64,000 nucleotides of DNA from Candidatus Fermentithermobacillaceae bacterium (lineage in GTDB: Bacteria > Bacillota > Sulfobacillia > Fermentithermobacillales > DUSS01). The stretch lies in assembly GCA_014896535.1 (NCBI GenBank), contig JADBKE010000012.1:1-64000 (forward strand). The letters run 5' to 3'. The position numbers and the translations under genes are program-made. Positions 28,004 through 37,800 of the stretch are shown here, piece by piece. The stretch's first letter is position 1. Each line of letters begins with the position of its first letter. The notes under the pieces were generated by a model that searched no databases, had not been told where the DNA came from, and saw only the letters and a program-made list of their open reading frames with translations.

Positions 28004-28784
28004 CTACCTCGGCGAAGCGTCCCGCTTCGGCAAATCTACGTGGAAACGGCATCGGTCTCCCCTGACGACGCTCCGGCAGAATTCGATCGGCGTGTCTTGC
28101 CCATCTTTCCCCTTCATATAAGCTAAACGTTCAGGGCATCACCGGAGCTCCCGGCCATATTCTCAGCCACGATGCTTCGTACTCGTCCGCCACCGCAGCT
28201 TCGAAAGTCTCCCGGGCCCTCGTTAGCTCCACGTTGAAGTCCTGGCCTAGGACGTCGTAGAGAGGTCTGCCCCGGAAATCGATCTGGTCCAGACCCTGGC
28301 AGTATTTCTCTGGCAGGTATGAGGTCTCGAGCATGATCGGCTCCTCGTCGGCCAGGCGGAGTCTCGTCAGGTAAACCACCCTTTCCCCGGGTGCAAGCCC
28401 AAGCTTGGACGCGACAGCTTTGCTCGCAGCGGTGACGCCTTTTGACAGTATTTCAGAGCGCGGGCGAAGACCTTTGCGCATCACATCCTCCGTGAAGCTG
28501 TAGAAACCGACGAGTTCTTGTTCGATCTTGGGCCCTGCGACAAAGGTCCCCTTGCCCTGCTGCCTGACGATCAGCCCCTCGCTGACCAAGCTTGCCATGG
28601 TCTGTCGTACCGTCGTCCGGCTGACACCATACATCCTGCACAGCTCGGGCTCCGATGGTATGAGATCTCCCGGGGCCCACTCTCCTGTCTCTATCTTCTC
28701 CTTCAGAATCTGCTTCAACTGGTGGTACTTTGGTACGGGACTCCCGCCGTCCAGGCGCCCGTTCGTTTCGACTCTAAATGCCAC
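28004..28784 (-). pseudogene. GntR/UTRA-family transcriptional regulator with a C-terminal frameshift near 28134-28136
   Basis: PVPKYHQLKQILKEKIETGEWAPGDLIPSEPELCRMYGVSRTTVRQTMASLVSEGLIVRQQGKGTFV..UTRA..; annotated ORF stops at PGAPVMP*, but a neighbouring frame continues ERLAYMKGKDGQDTPIEFCRSVVRGDRCRFHVDLPKRDASPR*, the expected UTRA C-terminus. Confidence 0.85.
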
Positions 28785-28957
28785 TTCCCTGCCTCCATCC
28801 GGTGCACCACCGAGATCATCACCGCAGGCCCGACTCGGGACGCACGTCTTCCTTCGCCCTGAGTCCGACTCCCCCGGAGCAACCGACTTTCGTCCGGATC
28901 CCTGCGGGTATGTTCGGTGCGCACGTTCATCGCATTTCATCGTCGGGATTTGTTTTG

Positions 28958-28969
28958 TTGTAATTACAA
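28958..28969. promoter_or_regulatory. putative operator TTGTAATTACAA (perfect 12-bp palindrome) upstream of the gntR-type gene
   Basis: ttttgTTGTAATTACAAgtgc; shares TTGTAAT half with CATGTTGTAATGATG at about 27897-27911. Confidence 0.5.
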
Positions 28970-29136
28970 GTGCAGGTATACACTTTCGACACTCTCGGCG
29001 CAATTCCTCTGGTATGTAGTGGAAATCGCAACTTCCGACCGGGCACAGTACCCGACGTCGCGCTTGCCTCCTCAGCAGCTGACCCTTGCAAGAAATGAGC
29101 GGAACAGCGCGGGGAGCACATCGGACCCCTTCCGAA

Positions 29137-29682
29137 CTAAGGGGTTCCCAGCCTTCTGACCAGCTCTCTTCCGAACTCGGGCAAGTCGTCGGGGGTACGG
29201 GAAGTAATCAAGTTCTCGTCTACTACTACCGGCTCGTCTACCACTATCGCCCCCGCGTTTCGCAGGTCGTCCCAGATCCCCCTGTACCCGGTCACTCGCC
29301 TTCCCTTCAAGACGCCTGCGGAGATCAAAACCTGGGGACCGTGGCAAATCGCCGCGACGACCTTGCCTTTGAAGAAAGCCTCCTTGACGAGATTCAGGAT
29401 CACCGGGTTTATTCTAAGCTTCTCGGGGCAGTACCCTCCAGGGATGACCAGGCCATCGATATCGTCAACGCGGACGTCCTCAACGGATACGTCTGGCCTG
29501 CACACGTACCCGATCTTGCCCTGATATTCGCCCTTTCCGGTGCCGGCTATCAGTACCCTGCAGCCCGCTTCTTTGAGCCGGTAAACGGGGTACCACAGTT
29601 CGAGATCTTCGTATTTGGTTTCGACGAGCATTGCCACAACACTCGTCCGCTTGGACCGCACCTGAGTATCAGTTTGACACAT
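29137..29682 (-). CDS. DJ-1/PfpI family protein
   Basis: MLVETKYEDLELWYPVYRLKEAGCRVLIAG...LVIPGGYCPEKLR...GKVVAAICHGPQVLISAGVLKGRRVTGY. Confidence 0.93.
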   Translation of the reverse strand: MCQTDTQVRSKRTSVVAMLVETKYEDLELWYPVYRLKEAGCRVLIAGTGKGEYQGKIGYVCRPDVSVEDVRVDDIDGLVIPGGYCPEKLRINPVILNLVKEAFFKGKVVAAICHGPQVLISAGVLKGRRVTGYRGIWDDLRNAGAIVVDEPVVVDENLITSRTPDDLPEFGRELVRRLGTP

Positions 29683-29826
29683 ACTTCCCCGCTCCTTCCC
29701 GTTGACGTAGTGATACGGCACAGCCGAAGCACGACCGGCGGGCGGAATTAAAGGGGGGGCCGGAGGCATATTTTCATCTCAAGACGACACACGCAGTTGT
29801 GACAGATGCCCGCCACCGGCGGCTCC

Positions 29827-29919
29827 TCACCTCTTTATAATTTTCATCGCAAAATACAGCACCACCATCACCCCGAATATCGTGAGCATGGAGATGCCAC
29901 CGATCCGGAGTGTTTCCAT
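29827..29919 (-). CDS. 30-aa OadG-like single-TM microprotein (METLRIGGISMLTIFGVMVVLYFAMKIIKR)
   Basis: Manual minus-strand translation; absent from ORF track (<60 aa); lies downstream of oadB on the same strand. Confidence 0.65.
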   Translation of the reverse strand: METLRIGGISMLTIFGVMVVLYFAMKIIKR

Positions 29920-30084
29920 AACTACAGGGTTCACTAGAAACACCTGCCTTTCAGCGCGTCATGAGCTTCCGGCTCCTACCGAGGCGCGCAGAACCCGTTG
30001 GCCGGAGCATTCTTTTTTGCATTCAAGCTGTCATAAGATTCCGGCTCCCACTTGCGTCAGGCATCCCGAAACGGCGTAAGTCGG

Positions 30085-30188
30085 CCCGCAGCAAATCCAA
30101 GGTTGGTCTCACCGTACCGCTGATTCGCGGGGCATGCCTCCCCGCGTCGTCACAGCCCGCAACAGATCCAACGTTCGTCTCACCGTAC
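30085..30188. repeat. two-copy ~33-bp direct repeat, offset 71 bp; second copy overlaps the oadB stop
   Basis: CCCGCAGCAAATCCAAGGTTGGTCTCACCGTAC vs CCCGCAACAGATCCAACGTTCGTCTCACCGTAC. Confidence 0.9.
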
Positions 30189-31283
30189 GAGCGCCAGAAC
30201 CATGGCCCCGGCGATGACCGAAGCGATTTGCCCGGCCACGTTGGCCCCCACAGCCTGCATCAGCACAAAGTTCTGCTCATCTTCCTTTTGAGCCATCTTC
30301 TGAACTATCCGCGCCGACATCGGAAACGCTGAAATCCCGCAGGCACCTATCATGGGATTGATCTTGTCCTTCCTGAACAAGTTGATGAACTTGGCGAACA
30401 AAACACCGCCCGCCGTATCCAGGACAAACGCAACGAAGCCCATGGCGATGATCACCAGAGTGGTTGGCGTGAGGAATTCCTCGGCCTTCATAGTGGAACC
30501 GATTGTAATACCCAGGAAGAGCGACGTTAGGTTCGCCAGCTCGTTCTGCGCCGACCTGGAAAGCCTGTCCACAACCCCCGATTCCCTCAGCAGATTTCCG
30601 AACATAAGGCAGCCAACCAGGGCCACGCTTTCCGGAGCGATCATGCCCGCCAGCAGCGTGACGATGATGGGAAATAACACCCTCGTCCTGCGGGGAATTT
30701 CCACCGCAGCTACCGGGGGCATCTTGATCCTGCGTTCTTCCCTGGTAGTAAGGGCCCTTATGACCGGCGGCTGGATGATGGGCACCAGGGACATGTAAGA
30801 GTATGCGGCGACCGAGATCGGGCCCAGAAGACGCGGGGCGAACTTGGTGGCTACGTAAATGGAAGTCGGCCCGTCAGCGGCTCCGATGATTCCGATGGCC
30901 GCCGCCTCCTTTAAGGGATAGCCGGCGAGAGCCGCCATGAGCATGGTGAGGAATATCCCCAGCTGGGCCGCGGCCCCCAGGAATATGGTGAACGGCTGGG
31001 ACAGAAGGGGTCCGAAATCTATCATCGCTCCCACGCCCACGAATATGAGGAGCGGAAAGAGCTCGGTGATGATGCCGGCCCGGTACAGGATGGTCAGAAA
31101 CCCACGCTCACCCACGGCAGAAGAGAACGGAATATTGGAGATTATCGCCCCGAACCCTATGGGCAGAAGTAGCACGGGTTCGTATTGTTTGACGATGGCG
31201 AGGTATATGAGTACAAGACCAATGCCGATCATCAGGGCTTGTCCCCAGGTGAGTGCCAGAAAGCCGCCGAAAAGTCCGCTCAT
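30180..31283 (-). CDS. sodium ion-translocating decarboxylase subunit beta (OadB/MmdB/GcdB family)
   Basis: 367 aa; GVGAMIDFGPLLSQP, GYPLKEAAAIGIIGAADGPTSIYV, SYMSLVPIIQPPVIRALTT. Confidence 0.94.
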   Translation of the reverse strand: MSGLFGGFLALTWGQALMIGIGLVLIYLAIVKQYEPVLLLPIGFGAIISNIPFSSAVGERGFLTILYRAGIITELFPLLIFVGVGAMIDFGPLLSQPFTIFLGAAAQLGIFLTMLMAALAGYPLKEAAAIGIIGAADGPTSIYVATKFAPRLLGPISVAAYSYMSLVPIIQPPVIRALTTREERRIKMPPVAAVEIPRRTRVLFPIIVTLLAGMIAPESVALVGCLMFGNLLRESGVVDRLSRSAQNELANLTSLFLGITIGSTMKAEEFLTPTTLVIIAMGFVAFVLDTAGGVLFAKFINLFRKDKINPMIGACGISAFPMSARIVQKMAQKEDEQNFVLMQAVGANVAGQIASVIAGAMVLALVR

Positions 31284-31706
31284 TTTCCGGTCCTCCTCCC
31301 CTTGAACAAAAAGCGTTTATGTTGTAACCCCGTACGCGTGCCGCCTCCGGGGCTATTCCGCGCGATCGCATGCTTCGTATGCTTCGCATCCTCAGGACGA
31401 TCGCGTGCCATCCTTCAACAAAAAAGCCCCCATCCTGCGATGCAGGACAGAGGTCTCACCAGTCACCGTTCCGCCGGGCTTTCGCCGTGCTGACGACGGA
31501 TACGACGCCGGGTCCCCGGAGCTCGCCTTCGCGGACGGCGCACGTCAAAACCTGCCCCGAAAACCCGTCGCCGGTTACTCCCCTCTACCCGTTAACGTAC
31601 GACCGGAAAAATGCAAGCTCCCGCTTGCGCCGGACAGACCGCTGTACGACACTTTAATGATACCATACCCGCCATACGGCTAGCGAAGGTTGCGGCCCCG
31701 CGAGGC

Positions 31707-33542
31707 CTACCGCACCTGCGCAAATCCCCGGTAAACCACTCCTCTGGGCGTATCTAGGGTCACCCGTTCGCCGTCTCCGATCACCTTCGTAGCTCTTGAA
31801 GCGCCCACCACGGCGGGAATGTTAAGCTGGAGCGCAAGCACCGCACCATCGGAGGTGAGTCCGCCCTGTTCCATTACGAGCCCTCCGGCCTTTTTCAAGG
31901 CCGGTACAAAGCTCTTGTCCACGGCCGCCGTAACCAGGATGTCCCCTTCGCCCATCTTCGCAAGGGCTTCTTCGCCCGACATGGCCACCCTCGCAATCCC
32001 CGATACCGGTCGCGAACCGATTCCGGTTCCTTTCACTATCACGTCGCCCACCGTGCGGATCTGAAGCATGTTGGTGGTCCCGGCTATCCCGACCGGTGTT
32101 CCAGCCGTGAGAACGACCAGCGAACCGTCTTCCAGAAGCCCTTCCTGCCTCAAAAGCTCGACGGCGGCTTCAGAAGGAAGGCCCCCTGAAGAAAGCGGTG
32201 GCGCCAGACGCGCTTCAACCCCCCAGACGAGGGTGAGGTGTCCCAACGTCTCTTCGTGGGGGGTGACCGCAAGTATAGGCACCGGGGGTCTGAATCTCGC
32301 GACCATCCTGGCCGTGTAACCGGATTCCGTAGGTGTTACTATCGCCGAAGCCTTAAGGTCACGCGACGCATTTACCGCGGCCCTGCTGATGACCTCCGTT
32401 ATGGTGGGTGCCATCCCCGCGGGAGGTCCGAAATACCTGGCAGCCGACACCGGGATTTCGCCGGGCATTTGCGGAATCTGCCACGTACGACCGACCCAGG
32501 ACCCGCTCAGCATGCTTTCTTCAGCTTTAAGCGCGATCGAGGACATCACCCGCACAGCTTCCACCGGATAAAGGCCCGTCGCCGTTTCCGCCGAGAGCAT
32601 GACCGCGTCCGTACCGTCGAAGATCGCGTTAGCTACATCCGAAGCTTCGGCTCTTGTAGGCCGGGGTTTTTCCACCATCGATTCGAGCATCTGAGTTGCG
32701 GTGATCACCGGCTTACCCAGGAGGTTGGCCCGGGCTATTAGCATCTTCTGCAAAAGAGGCACCTCTTCGGGAGGAAACTCCACCCCGAGGTCTCCTCTGG
32801 CCACCATGAGCCCGTCTGACGCTTTGAGTATTTCGTCCAGGTTTCTGACGGCTGCAACCGACTCTATCTTGGCAATTATTTGAGCGGAACTCCCCGATTC
32901 CTCCAGTACCCGCCTGACCTCCAGGATGTCCGCGGCGGTATGCACGAACGAAGCTGCCACGAAGTCTATTCCCAGTGACGCGCCGAACTTGATGTCCTCG
33001 ACATCCCGCGGATCCAGAGCGGGCAAGCCGAGGTCAACGCCGGGTACCGAGACCTTTTTCCTGTCGGATATCACGCCATCGTTGAGCACTTTGGTGAAGA
33101 TGTCCTCTCCCGAAACCTCGTCCACTTCCAGCACTATGTTGCCGTCATCCAGGAGTATTCTGGACCCCTTCGAGACCCTCTCGGGTAGTTTCCTATACGT
33201 AACGGTGGCGATTTCGGAATTACCCGTAACGTCCCTCGTAGTCAGAACGAACCTTTGACCGGGCCGAAGGTGGGCACGGCCTCCCTCAAACAACCCTAGG
33301 CGTATTTCTGGCCCTCTGGTGTCCAGCATAAGCCCGACGCGGCGGCCTGCGCGCCGGGAGGCCGCTTTGACCAGGTTGATCCTGGCGCCGTGTTCTTCCC
33401 GGGTGCCGTGGGAGAAGTTGAAACGGGCCACCGACATCCCGTAGTGAATCATTTGAACCAGGATGTCTTCACTTTGACAAGCCGGCCCGATGGTACACAC
33501 GATTTTGGTCCTGGGTCTTCTGGGACGACCGTTCATCCCCAT
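31707..33542 (-). CDS. pyk: pyruvate kinase with C-terminal PEP-utilizing domain
   Basis: RTKIVCTIGPACQSEDILVQMIHYGMSVARFNFSHG...MVARGDLGVEFPPEEVPLLQKMLI...; C-terminal TSDGAVLALQLNIPAVVGA. Confidence 0.97.
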   Translation of the reverse strand: MGMNGRPRRPRTKIVCTIGPACQSEDILVQMIHYGMSVARFNFSHGTREEHGARINLVKAASRRAGRRVGLMLDTRGPEIRLGLFEGGRAHLRPGQRFVLTTRDVTGNSEIATVTYRKLPERVSKGSRILLDDGNIVLEVDEVSGEDIFTKVLNDGVISDRKKVSVPGVDLGLPALDPRDVEDIKFGASLGIDFVAASFVHTAADILEVRRVLEESGSSAQIIAKIESVAAVRNLDEILKASDGLMVARGDLGVEFPPEEVPLLQKMLIARANLLGKPVITATQMLESMVEKPRPTRAEASDVANAIFDGTDAVMLSAETATGLYPVEAVRVMSSIALKAEESMLSGSWVGRTWQIPQMPGEIPVSAARYFGPPAGMAPTITEVISRAAVNASRDLKASAIVTPTESGYTARMVARFRPPVPILAVTPHEETLGHLTLVWGVEARLAPPLSSGGLPSEAAVELLRQEGLLEDGSLVVLTAGTPVGIAGTTNMLQIRTVGDVIVKGTGIGSRPVSGIARVAMSGEEALAKMGEGDILVTAAVDKSFVPALKKAGGLVMEQGGLTSDGAVLALQLNIPAVVGASRATKVIGDGERVTLDTPRGVVYRGFAQVR

Positions 33543-33610
33543 TCCCCCTGCCTGTCCTGGAACACCGCTATGGTCGGCAAATCTTCCCGTTGCCCGCCAC
33601 GATGCGGCTC

Positions 33611-34567
33611 TTACTTGGCCAAATCTTCGGCCATCTCATAGAGTTCCCTGTCGATTTCCTTTCGCTTGCTCACGACTTCCTCGGCCGGATTTGCCACGAT
33701 GGTGTCGCCGTGAATCCCTAGGATGAGCCCGGACTTGCCGTCCATGAGCAAATCCACAGCTTTGGCTCCCATCCTGGATGCCAGCAGCCGGTCGAACGCG
33801 GTCGGAGTGCCGCCCCTCTGAACGTGCCCGAGCACGGTCACCCGAACCTCGGTGCCCATGCACCTTTCTATCTTGCGGCCTACCTCAAGGCCACTCGCCG
33901 CTCCTTCGGCTACCACGATGATACTGTGCTTTTTGCCGCGAGCGATGCCCCGTTCGAGCCTGGCGCAGATTTCCTCCACGGACAGGGGTATCTCGGGGAT
34001 CATGATGCTCTCGGCACCACCGGCCACTCCCACGGCAAGCGCCAGGAAACCCGCCTTTCTTCCCATGACTTCGACGACGAAAATGCGCTCGTGGGACGTG
34101 GCGGTATCCCTGAGCCTGTTGACCGCTTCCACCCCTGTGTTCACCGCCGTGTCAAAGCCGATAGAGTAATCGGTCCCCCAGATATCGTTGTCGATGGTCC
34201 CCGGCACGCCGATCGTTCTGACACCGCGTTTCTCCAGTTCGATCATGCCCCGGAAGCTACCTTCGCCGCCTATTACGACGAGACCGTCTATTCCAGCCCC
34301 TCTTATCCTGGCAGCCGCCAGGTCCTGCCCTTCCGGACGCATAAACCGTTCAGACCTGGCCGTATGGAGTATCGTGCCTCCCCGGTGGATTATGTCTGCA
34401 ACCGAGCTCAGGGTCATTCGCGTCATTTCTCCGTCCAGCAGCCCGTCGTAGCCCCGGTAAATGCCAAACACGTCGGCTCCTCGAGAAATGCCCCTTCTCA
34501 CCACAGCCCTTATGGCGGCGTTCATGCCGGGCGCATCGCCGCCGCTGGTTAACACCGCTATCCTCAC
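33611..34567 (-). CDS. pfkA: ATP-dependent 6-phosphofructokinase
   Basis: MRIAVLTSGGDAPGMNAAIRAVVRRG...IGVPGTIDNDIWGTDYSIGFDTAVNT. Confidence 0.97.
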   Translation of the reverse strand: MRIAVLTSGGDAPGMNAAIRAVVRRGISRGADVFGIYRGYDGLLDGEMTRMTLSSVADIIHRGGTILHTARSERFMRPEGQDLAAARIRGAGIDGLVVIGGEGSFRGMIELEKRGVRTIGVPGTIDNDIWGTDYSIGFDTAVNTGVEAVNRLRDTATSHERIFVVEVMGRKAGFLALAVGVAGGAESIMIPEIPLSVEEICARLERGIARGKKHSIIVVAEGAASGLEVGRKIERCMGTEVRVTVLGHVQRGGTPTAFDRLLASRMGAKAVDLLMDGKSGLILGIHGDTIVANPAEEVVSKRKEIDRELYEMAEDLAK

Positions 34568-34568
34568 G

Positions 34569-34790
34569 TTATACCCTCGCCGCTCCCTTTATCTGCATGA
34601 TCAAGCAGTGGGCCTCCCGCGCCTCGATTTCCGGCACCAGGAGCTCCACCTCCCGTCCACGCCCGTCTCGACCTGTACACGTGGTTCTGAGCATCACCAG
34701 GAGACCTTCCCTGGTCAGGATATCCTTGATGCGCTCAGCTTCCGTCCATCCCGACGCCACGTAAACTACTGTCCACACAGGCGGGCCCAT
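34569..34790 (-). CDS. small protein, DUF2007-like putative signal-transducing protein
   Basis: 73 aa WTVVYVASGWTEAERIKDILTREGLLVMLR...ELLVPEIEAREAHCLI; between pfkA and dnaE. Confidence 0.6.
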   Translation of the reverse strand: MGPPVWTVVYVASGWTEAERIKDILTREGLLVMLRTTCTGRDGRGREVELLVPEIEAREAHCLIMQIKGAARV

Positions 34791-34865
34791 GCCCCGTCAA
34801 AGGGTCGCGGGCTTCCCTCCTTTCGCTTCGTCAATATTTTCCCTTTGCTTTTGACTCTTGGCTTG

Positions 34866-37800
34866 CTAGTCTTTTCGTCGTTCAAGGAGCCTGACGCTTT
34901 CACCAATTATTCGTCGAGTTTCTTCCTGTTCCTGCACCCTTCCCTTAACCACGACCACGCTATCCTGGGAAAGCGTCTTTCGCACCTGGGAGAAAACGCG
35001 CGGGAACAGGATTATTTCTATCGATCCGGTGAAGTCTTCGACGGTGACGAAAGCCATCGGCTCGCCGGCTCTCGTGCGAATTTCTTTGATCGACGCAACC
35101 CGTCCTCCTACAGACACCATCCTGCCCCCGGCCACCGAATCGATTTCTCCGATGGGCACCGTCGATTTGCGAAGTTCATCCCGGTAATCGTCCAGCACAT
35201 GCCCGCTGAGATAGACCCCCAGGAGCTCCCTTTCGTCTCTCAACCTTACGTCCAGCGGAAACTCGTCGTCTTCGCGTTTTTCCTTCTTATACTGCGTGAT
35301 TTCGGAATATCCTTCTAACAGCGGAATCTGCCCTTCAGGCGCAGGCGATCCCGCGCAGTGCCCTTCCGCGCCCGGAATCATCAGGGGGAGCACCCCTCCC
35401 AGTTGGGGCTCGATCGCTCCGCGGGGAACGAATTCAGATTTACCAGCTGGACCGGCGACTTTGTGACCAACTTGACCTCGAACGTTCGTCGCCTCCGGAT
35501 CGGGCGCGAAGAGCAGGAGCTGATTTTCAGCTCGTCCTATGCTGCGTCCCAGGTCCCGGGAGAGGAGAATCTCCAGAAACGCCAGATTCGACTTGCGAGA
35601 ACCGAATTCGTCGCACGCTCCCGATCTGATGAGACTTTCGAAAGCCCGGCGGGACGCTCCGCTTTTCCCGTAAATCCGAACGACCAGGTCCTCAAGGGAA
35701 GTATATTTGCCCGACCTCTCCCTCTCCTCCACAATGGCCCTGGCCAGCGACAAGCCTACGTTCTTGATGGACGCCAGGCCATACCTGATCTGCGTTCCGT
35801 GCACCGAGAAACCGACACGGCTTTCGTTGACGGAAGGACCCAACACGGAGAGGCCCAGACGTCGAGCTTCTTCCACGTACAGGCCCACCTTTTCCTGCGA
35901 CCCCGCCACCGAAGAAAGTTCCGCGGCCAGGAACTCGGCGGGGAAGTGGGTCTTCAGATAAGCCGTTCTGTAAGCGACCAGCGCGTACGGAGCCGCGTGG
36001 TTCTTGTTGAATCCGTAGTTTGCGAACTTCAGGATGAGCTCGTATATGGTCCGGGCCAACTTTTCGTCGATACCATTCCGCACGGCGCCTTCCATGAAGG
36101 CCTTTTCCATTTCCTTCAAGATTTCGCCCTTTTTCTTGCCTACGGCCCGCCTCAGAATGTCAGCTTGCCCAAGCGTGAAGCCGGCTATCGTCGAAGCCAC
36201 CTTGAGTATCTGTTCCTGATATACCAGCACCCCGTATGTCTCTTTCAGGATGGGCTCCAGAGACGGGTGGAGATATACCGGCTTTCCGTGGCGAGCCCGG
36301 AGGAACTCGGGGATCTGTTCCATGGGACCGGGACGGCACAGAGCGATCGCGGCCACGATGTCCGTGAATTTCTCCGGTCGCAGTTCTCTGAGGACGTCCC
36401 TGACCCACGATGATTCCAGCTGAAACACGCCCAGCGTCTCTCCGTTGGAAATTTGCCTGTATGTTTCCGGGTCGTCCAGCGGTATGTCCGTTTCTTTTAG
36501 TTCGATGCCCCTCGACTCTTTCACCAGCTCCAGCGTCCTCTGGATCACCGTCAGCGTTCTGAGGGCGAGGAAGTCCATTTTGAGCAGGCCGAGTTCTTCC
36601 AGCGACTCCATGGGGAACTGGGTGACCACCACGTTTTCCTGGGTTTTGGCCAGGGGCACGTAGTCGGTGAGGGGACCCGGTCCGATCACCACCCCGGCAG
36701 CGTGAACCGACGAATGCCTCGGCATTCCCTCGAGAGATGATGCGTAGGCGAACAGTTCCCCCATTTCCTTTTTCGTCGCTACGAGCGCCTTGAGATCGGG
36801 AACCGTTTCCAGAGCCCGTTCCAGCGTCATTCCGGGCTGATACGGTATGAGTTTGGCCACCCTGTCGATTTCGGCGTAAGGGAGTCCCATGGCGCGACCC
36901 ACATCTCTCACAACCGCCCGGGCTTGCATGGTTCCAAAGGTGATTATCTGAGCTACTCTGTCCTCGCCGTACTTACGTCGCACGTAATCGATGACTTCGT
37001 CCCGGCGGTCGTCGGCGAAATCGATATCGATGTCGGGCATGGTCACGCGCTCGGGGTTGAGGAATCTTTCGAATACCAGGTCGAACTCCACCGGGTCGAT
37101 ATCGGTGATACCCAGGGCGTAAGCGACCAGGCTTCCGGCGGCCGAGCCCCTGCCCGGCCCTACGGCGATGCCGTTCTCCCTGGCAAACCTCACGAAATCG
37201 GCGACTATCAAAAAGTACGAGGCGTAGCCCATCTTCTCGATCATCCCGAGCTCGTACTCCAGACGTTGGCGCCGCCGTTCATCGGGGCGACCATTGAACC
37301 GGGAATTCAGACCGGCCACGGCCATTTCCCTCAACACCGTTTCGGGTCGGAGGCCGGGTGGAAGGGGGAATTCGGGCATCAGGAGTTTTCCAAGACCCAG
37401 TTTGACATCGCACCGGTCCGCAATTTCTACCGTCTGCTCGAGAGCTTCGGGTATCTCCCGGAACTGGGATTCCATTTCTTCGGGGGATTTCATGTAGAAG
37501 CCATCACCGGGAAATCTCAGCCGTTTAGGATCGTCCCTGGTCCTGCCCGTTTGGATGCACAACAGAATGTCGTGGGCTTTCCAGTCAGCCTTGTTAAGGT
37601 AGTGACAGTCGTTAGTGGCCACGACTTTGAGACCGTACTTCCTGGCGAGGTCGAAAAGCTGCCGGTTCACTTCCTCTTGCCCTGCGACCCCGTTCCTCTG
37701 AAGCTCCAGGAACAGGTTATCCCGTCCGAAAATGTCGAGGTACTCACGGAGAGCTCTCTCCGCCGCCTCCCTGGCCCTGCGGTGAAGATGATACGGGATT

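Noticed and set aside
31370-31470. gcgatcgcatgcttcgtatgcttcgcatcc... near 31355-31410 as a structured element
   Set aside because: Short imperfect GCGATCGC/ATGC repeats without clear periodicity or conserved partner; could be chance in GC-rich DNA.
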